The translations under genes were made by a program, and so were the position numbers. A DNA stretch of 64,000 nucleotides from NCBI GenBank assembly GCA_030068145.1, contig JAPJBO010000180.1, positions 1-64,000 of the forward strand, in the 5' to 3' direction. The notes beneath the pieces were generated by a model. It did not search any database and was not told the DNA's origin. It saw nothing but the letters and a program-made list of their open reading frames with translations. Source of the stretch: Diplonema papillatum (lineage: Eukaryota > Euglenozoa > Diplonemea > Diplonemida > Diplonemidae). Positions 61,301-64,000 of the stretch are shown here, in pieces (within the stretch, counting starts at the first letter, position 1; each line of letters begins with the position of its first letter).

Positions 61301-61429
61301 AAAATTTCACCTTTGTCAAAAAAAAATTCTGAAAAACTCAAAATTCAGAATCCAGTTTCTATTGGTTTTCCTATGAACCAGACCCGCAAACCAGCCATTT
61401 TTTGGCAGCATCCAATTCCACAGGTCAGG

Positions 61430-62874
61430 TTTGCCCGGGTTTGCTGGAGGTGTGCCCCCTCTATCTCTTGCAATCAGGCTTGGCAACACAGGACCCCCAA
61501 AGAACGCGCAGAATGGGAAGCAAAAGGATGAGTGGTGGGAGTCCTGTGTGTCTAGGGGCTTGTCTCTCACTCAAGGCTTTTTGTTGGCTGGCTTGCTGGC
61601 TGCTGACTTGCTGGTGCTGACTTGCTGGTGCTGACTTCCTGGTGCTGACTTCCTGGTGCTGACTTGCTGGGTGCTGGCCTGGGTGTCTCCTGGTACTGCG
61701 CTGCCTGCTATGTGCTTCCTGCTGGTGCTGCCTGCGTGTGCTGCCTGCCGTTGGTGCTGCCTGCCGTTGGTGCTGCCTGCTGCTGGTGCTGGCTGGTGTG
61801 TGCCTCCCGCTGGTGCTGCCTACTGGTGCTGCCTGGTGCTCATAATATTTTTTTCCAAAACTTGAAAATTCGAAAAATATACCCAAGTATCAAAGTCCCC
61901 GTGCCAAAGATTGTTGCTATGCGTGTGCTTTGTCTGTCTCTAATCTGCCCAAAACTTCCACCGATTAGGGATCATCAGAACTATGAACACGCAGACCTCG
62001 AAAGGTTTGCTTCCTCCTGTTTCGTTTCCACTGCGGTTAGCCACATACAATGTCGTGAGACAAAGTTTTTTCGGCCAGTTGCGAGGAACTGCCTGCAGGA
62101 GTTGCTCAAAGCATGAACGTCAAGGACGCTCAACAAAGCCTATGGAGGGGCTCGCATCTGATCCAAAATGCTGGCATAGTGACACGGGTTGATCTTGCTG
62201 ACTGGCTCGACAGGTACTCCCGCGTTGCAAAGTGCAGCTTCCTTTCAACCCTTCAAAGATAGGACAAAGCACGCACACAAGAGACAACCAATAGCCATTT
62301 TCCCCTCCCATCCTTCCTCCCAAGGTTTTGGGTTCCTGGTTTGGTTCTGCTGATGCTGTGATTGTTACTTCTGCTAAAGCTGTGCTGCTTCTGCTGCTAC
62401 TTCTGCTGCTGCTGCTGCTGCTGCTTCTGCTGCTTCTGCTGCTTCTGCTCCTGCTCCCTGCTGGTGCTTCAGTCTTGCTGATGTTGCTGCTGCTGCAAAA
62501 AAGGTGAATGAGTGAAAATCCCATGTGCTGACAACGGTGGCTACCTGTTTTTGGGCCAAAAGGGGCCTGCCATGCCAGAACTGGGACATCTTTTTATTTC
62601 TTTACAATAAGAAGAAAAGTGTGGACAAAAGGCTTAAAGCAACCTTCTCTTGACTTCGATGGGGTTTTTGCTGCCTTGCTGCTGATCCTCTTGCTGCTCC
62701 TCTTGTTCCTCTGTTTGGTTTTGCTGCCTTGCCACTCTTGCTCCTGCTGCTGTTGCTGATTTCCCTGAAGCCAACAACACAGTAACTGTTTACTTCCTGC
62801 TGATTTGCTGCTCACTGCTGTTTGTGCTGGTGCTGCTCTTGCTCCTGCTTCTCTTGTTGCCTTGCATCGAAGCT
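61430..62874. repeat. Module U, copy 3, and following flank
   Basis: Paralogue of 55,128-56,237 up to about 62,600, then of 49,565-49,850. It contains CTTGCTGGTGCTGACTTCC repeats (61,600-61,670) and a CTG/CTTCTG tract (62,380-62,480). No gene is seen. Confidence 0.85.
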
Positions 62875-63695
62875 GTGAAACTCTCTCAAAACCAAACACT
62901 GCAGTAAACGACCTTCCCCCCCTTCGAAATGGAAAGGCTTGCATTTTTCATCGAAGCCCAGATTCGCAAACTTCGTCTGTGTTTTGATTACCTGTTTAGG
63001 TTTCTTTGAACTGAAAGTTGCTGTCTGCCTGCTGCTGCCTTGCTCCTGCTCTTGCTGCTGTTCCTGCTGCTACTCTTGCTCCTGCTGCTCCTGCTGCCTT
63101 TCTCCGAAGCTGTGGAATTCTCGGAAAACCACCGTTGCCGCTGCTGCCTTGCCGCTGCTGCCTTGCTGCTGCTGCCTTGCTTGCCCCTGCTGCCTTGCTG
63201 CTGCTGCCTTGCCGCTGTTGCCTTGCCGCTCCTGTCTTCTTGCTGCTGCTGCCTTGCTGATGCTGCCTTGCTACTGCTGCTTTGCTTTGCTGCTGTCTTG
63301 CTTCTGCCGCTGCCTTGCCGCTGTTGCCTTGCCGCTGCTGTCTTGCTGCTGCTGTCTTGCTGCTGCTTCCTAGCTGCTGCTTCCTTGCCGCTGCTGTCTT
63401 GCTGCTGCTACTCTTCCTGTTGCTGCTCCTGCTGCTCTGCTGCCTTTCTCCAAAGCTGTGGAATTCTCGCAAAACCAAACACTGTGGTCAACGACCTTCC
63501 CCACTTCGAAATGGAAAGCCTTGCAAAGACTGATGTTCATCGCAAGCTTCGTTTTCCAACTTAAGCGCTTCAAACAAACTTCGTCTGTTGTTGCTGCTGC
63601 TGCCTTGCCGCTGCTATGATGCTGCTGCTGCTGCCGCTGCCGCTGCCTTGCCGCTGCTGCCTTGCTGCTACTGCCTTGCTGCCTTGTTGCTGCTG

Positions 63696-63731
<36 letters not shown>

Positions 63732-64000
63732 AGCCTTGTTGCTGCCTTTCCGCTGCTATGTTGCTGCTGCTGCTTCCCTGCCGCTGCTGCCTTGCTGCTG
63801 CTGCTGCCTTGCTGCTGCTGCTGCCTTGCTGCTGCTGCTGCCTTGCTGCTGCTGCTGCCTGTAGCTGCTGCTGCTGCCTTGTTGCTGCCCCTGCCTAGCT
63901 GCAGCTGCTGCTGCTGCTGCCTTGTTGCTGCTGCCTTGGCGCTGCTGTGTTGCTGCTCCTGCTTCCCTGCCGCTGCTGCCTTGCTGCTGCTGCTGCCTTG
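62875..64000. repeat. Module R with CTG-rich block, running off the window
   Basis: R flank to about 63,130, then CTGCCTTG-type repeats to the end. These are interrupted at about 63,430-63,590 by the same TTTCTCCAAAGCTGTGGAATTC piece as at 50,580. A short perfect CTG run lies at about 63,697-63,731. The block continues past 64,000. Confidence 0.9.

Larger units (their letters stand above)
58040..61429 (+). repeat. S201 satellite array, 17 head-to-tail units
   Basis: TTACTATATAATTATGTGGC begins units at 58,040, 58,241, 58,442, 58,643, 58,841, 59,041, 59,241, 59,442, 59,639, 59,838, 60,035, 60,236, 60,437, 60,635, 60,837, 61,038 and 61,232. Lengths run from 194 to 202 bp. Nearly all the variation is in the CTGT tract and in GTCGTC/TTCGTC next to it. 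The rest is almost invariant, which indicates recent amplification. Frames of up to 310 codons crossing units are by-products. Confidence 0.97.

Overview
This is an intron-poor, extremely repeat-dense eukaryotic region. It has no bacterial-type operons and no host housekeeping gene that I can recognise. Almost everything is mobile-element sequence, satellite DNA or mosaic segmental duplication. The species cannot be fixed from sequence alone. The long intronless transposon ORFs and a LINE encoding endonuclease, reverse transcriptase and RNase H suggest a protist, alga or invertebrate. In this answer LINE means non-LTR retrotransposon.

Layout, left arm (1-24.4 kb). A 192-bp satellite and an octamer (TTTGCGGG) array come first. 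They are followed by a duplicated module rich in CTG/CTGCCTTG repeats (1.1-3.7 kb, repeated at 14.5-18.8 kb). A 214-bp satellite array (3.7-12.3 kb) contains two copies of a 1.6-kb foldback element with long terminal inverted repeats. Further on are a four-copy array of a related ~165-bp satellite, nonamer and pyrimidine-rich CTG-type repeats, and a very degenerate 32-bp minisatellite (22.5-24.0 kb).

Core (24,363-48,542). One 24.2-kb hAT-superfamily DNA transposon is inserted here. It has CAG...CTG terminal inverted repeats and an 8-bp target duplication (GTGCCCCT). Two paralogous empty sites lie in the same window (19,503 and 52,900). It encodes one 2,515-aa protein on the minus strand. That protein joins a complete-looking ubiquitin-specific protease (USP/C19) domain, diverged cysteine-protease-like repeats, a ZZ-like and a BED-like zinc finger, and a hAT transposase with its dimerisation domain. 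The ends carry mirrored hairpins and 41-bp repeats. Nested inside are a 5'-truncated LINE (35.28-42.87 kb; ORF1 with an RRM-like region and coiled coil; ORF2 with EN-RT-RNaseH-CCHC) and two satellite arrays (243-bp and 62-bp units).

Right arm (48.5-64 kb). The interrupted host module resumes. More copies of the CTG-rich module and a 17-unit ~201-bp satellite array follow. That array is related to the 214-bp family, and both carry a TATA-like box and a similar 30-34 codon micro-ORF in each unit. The most interesting system is the giant hAT element with a built-in deubiquitinase. The TATA/micro-ORF satellites are second.
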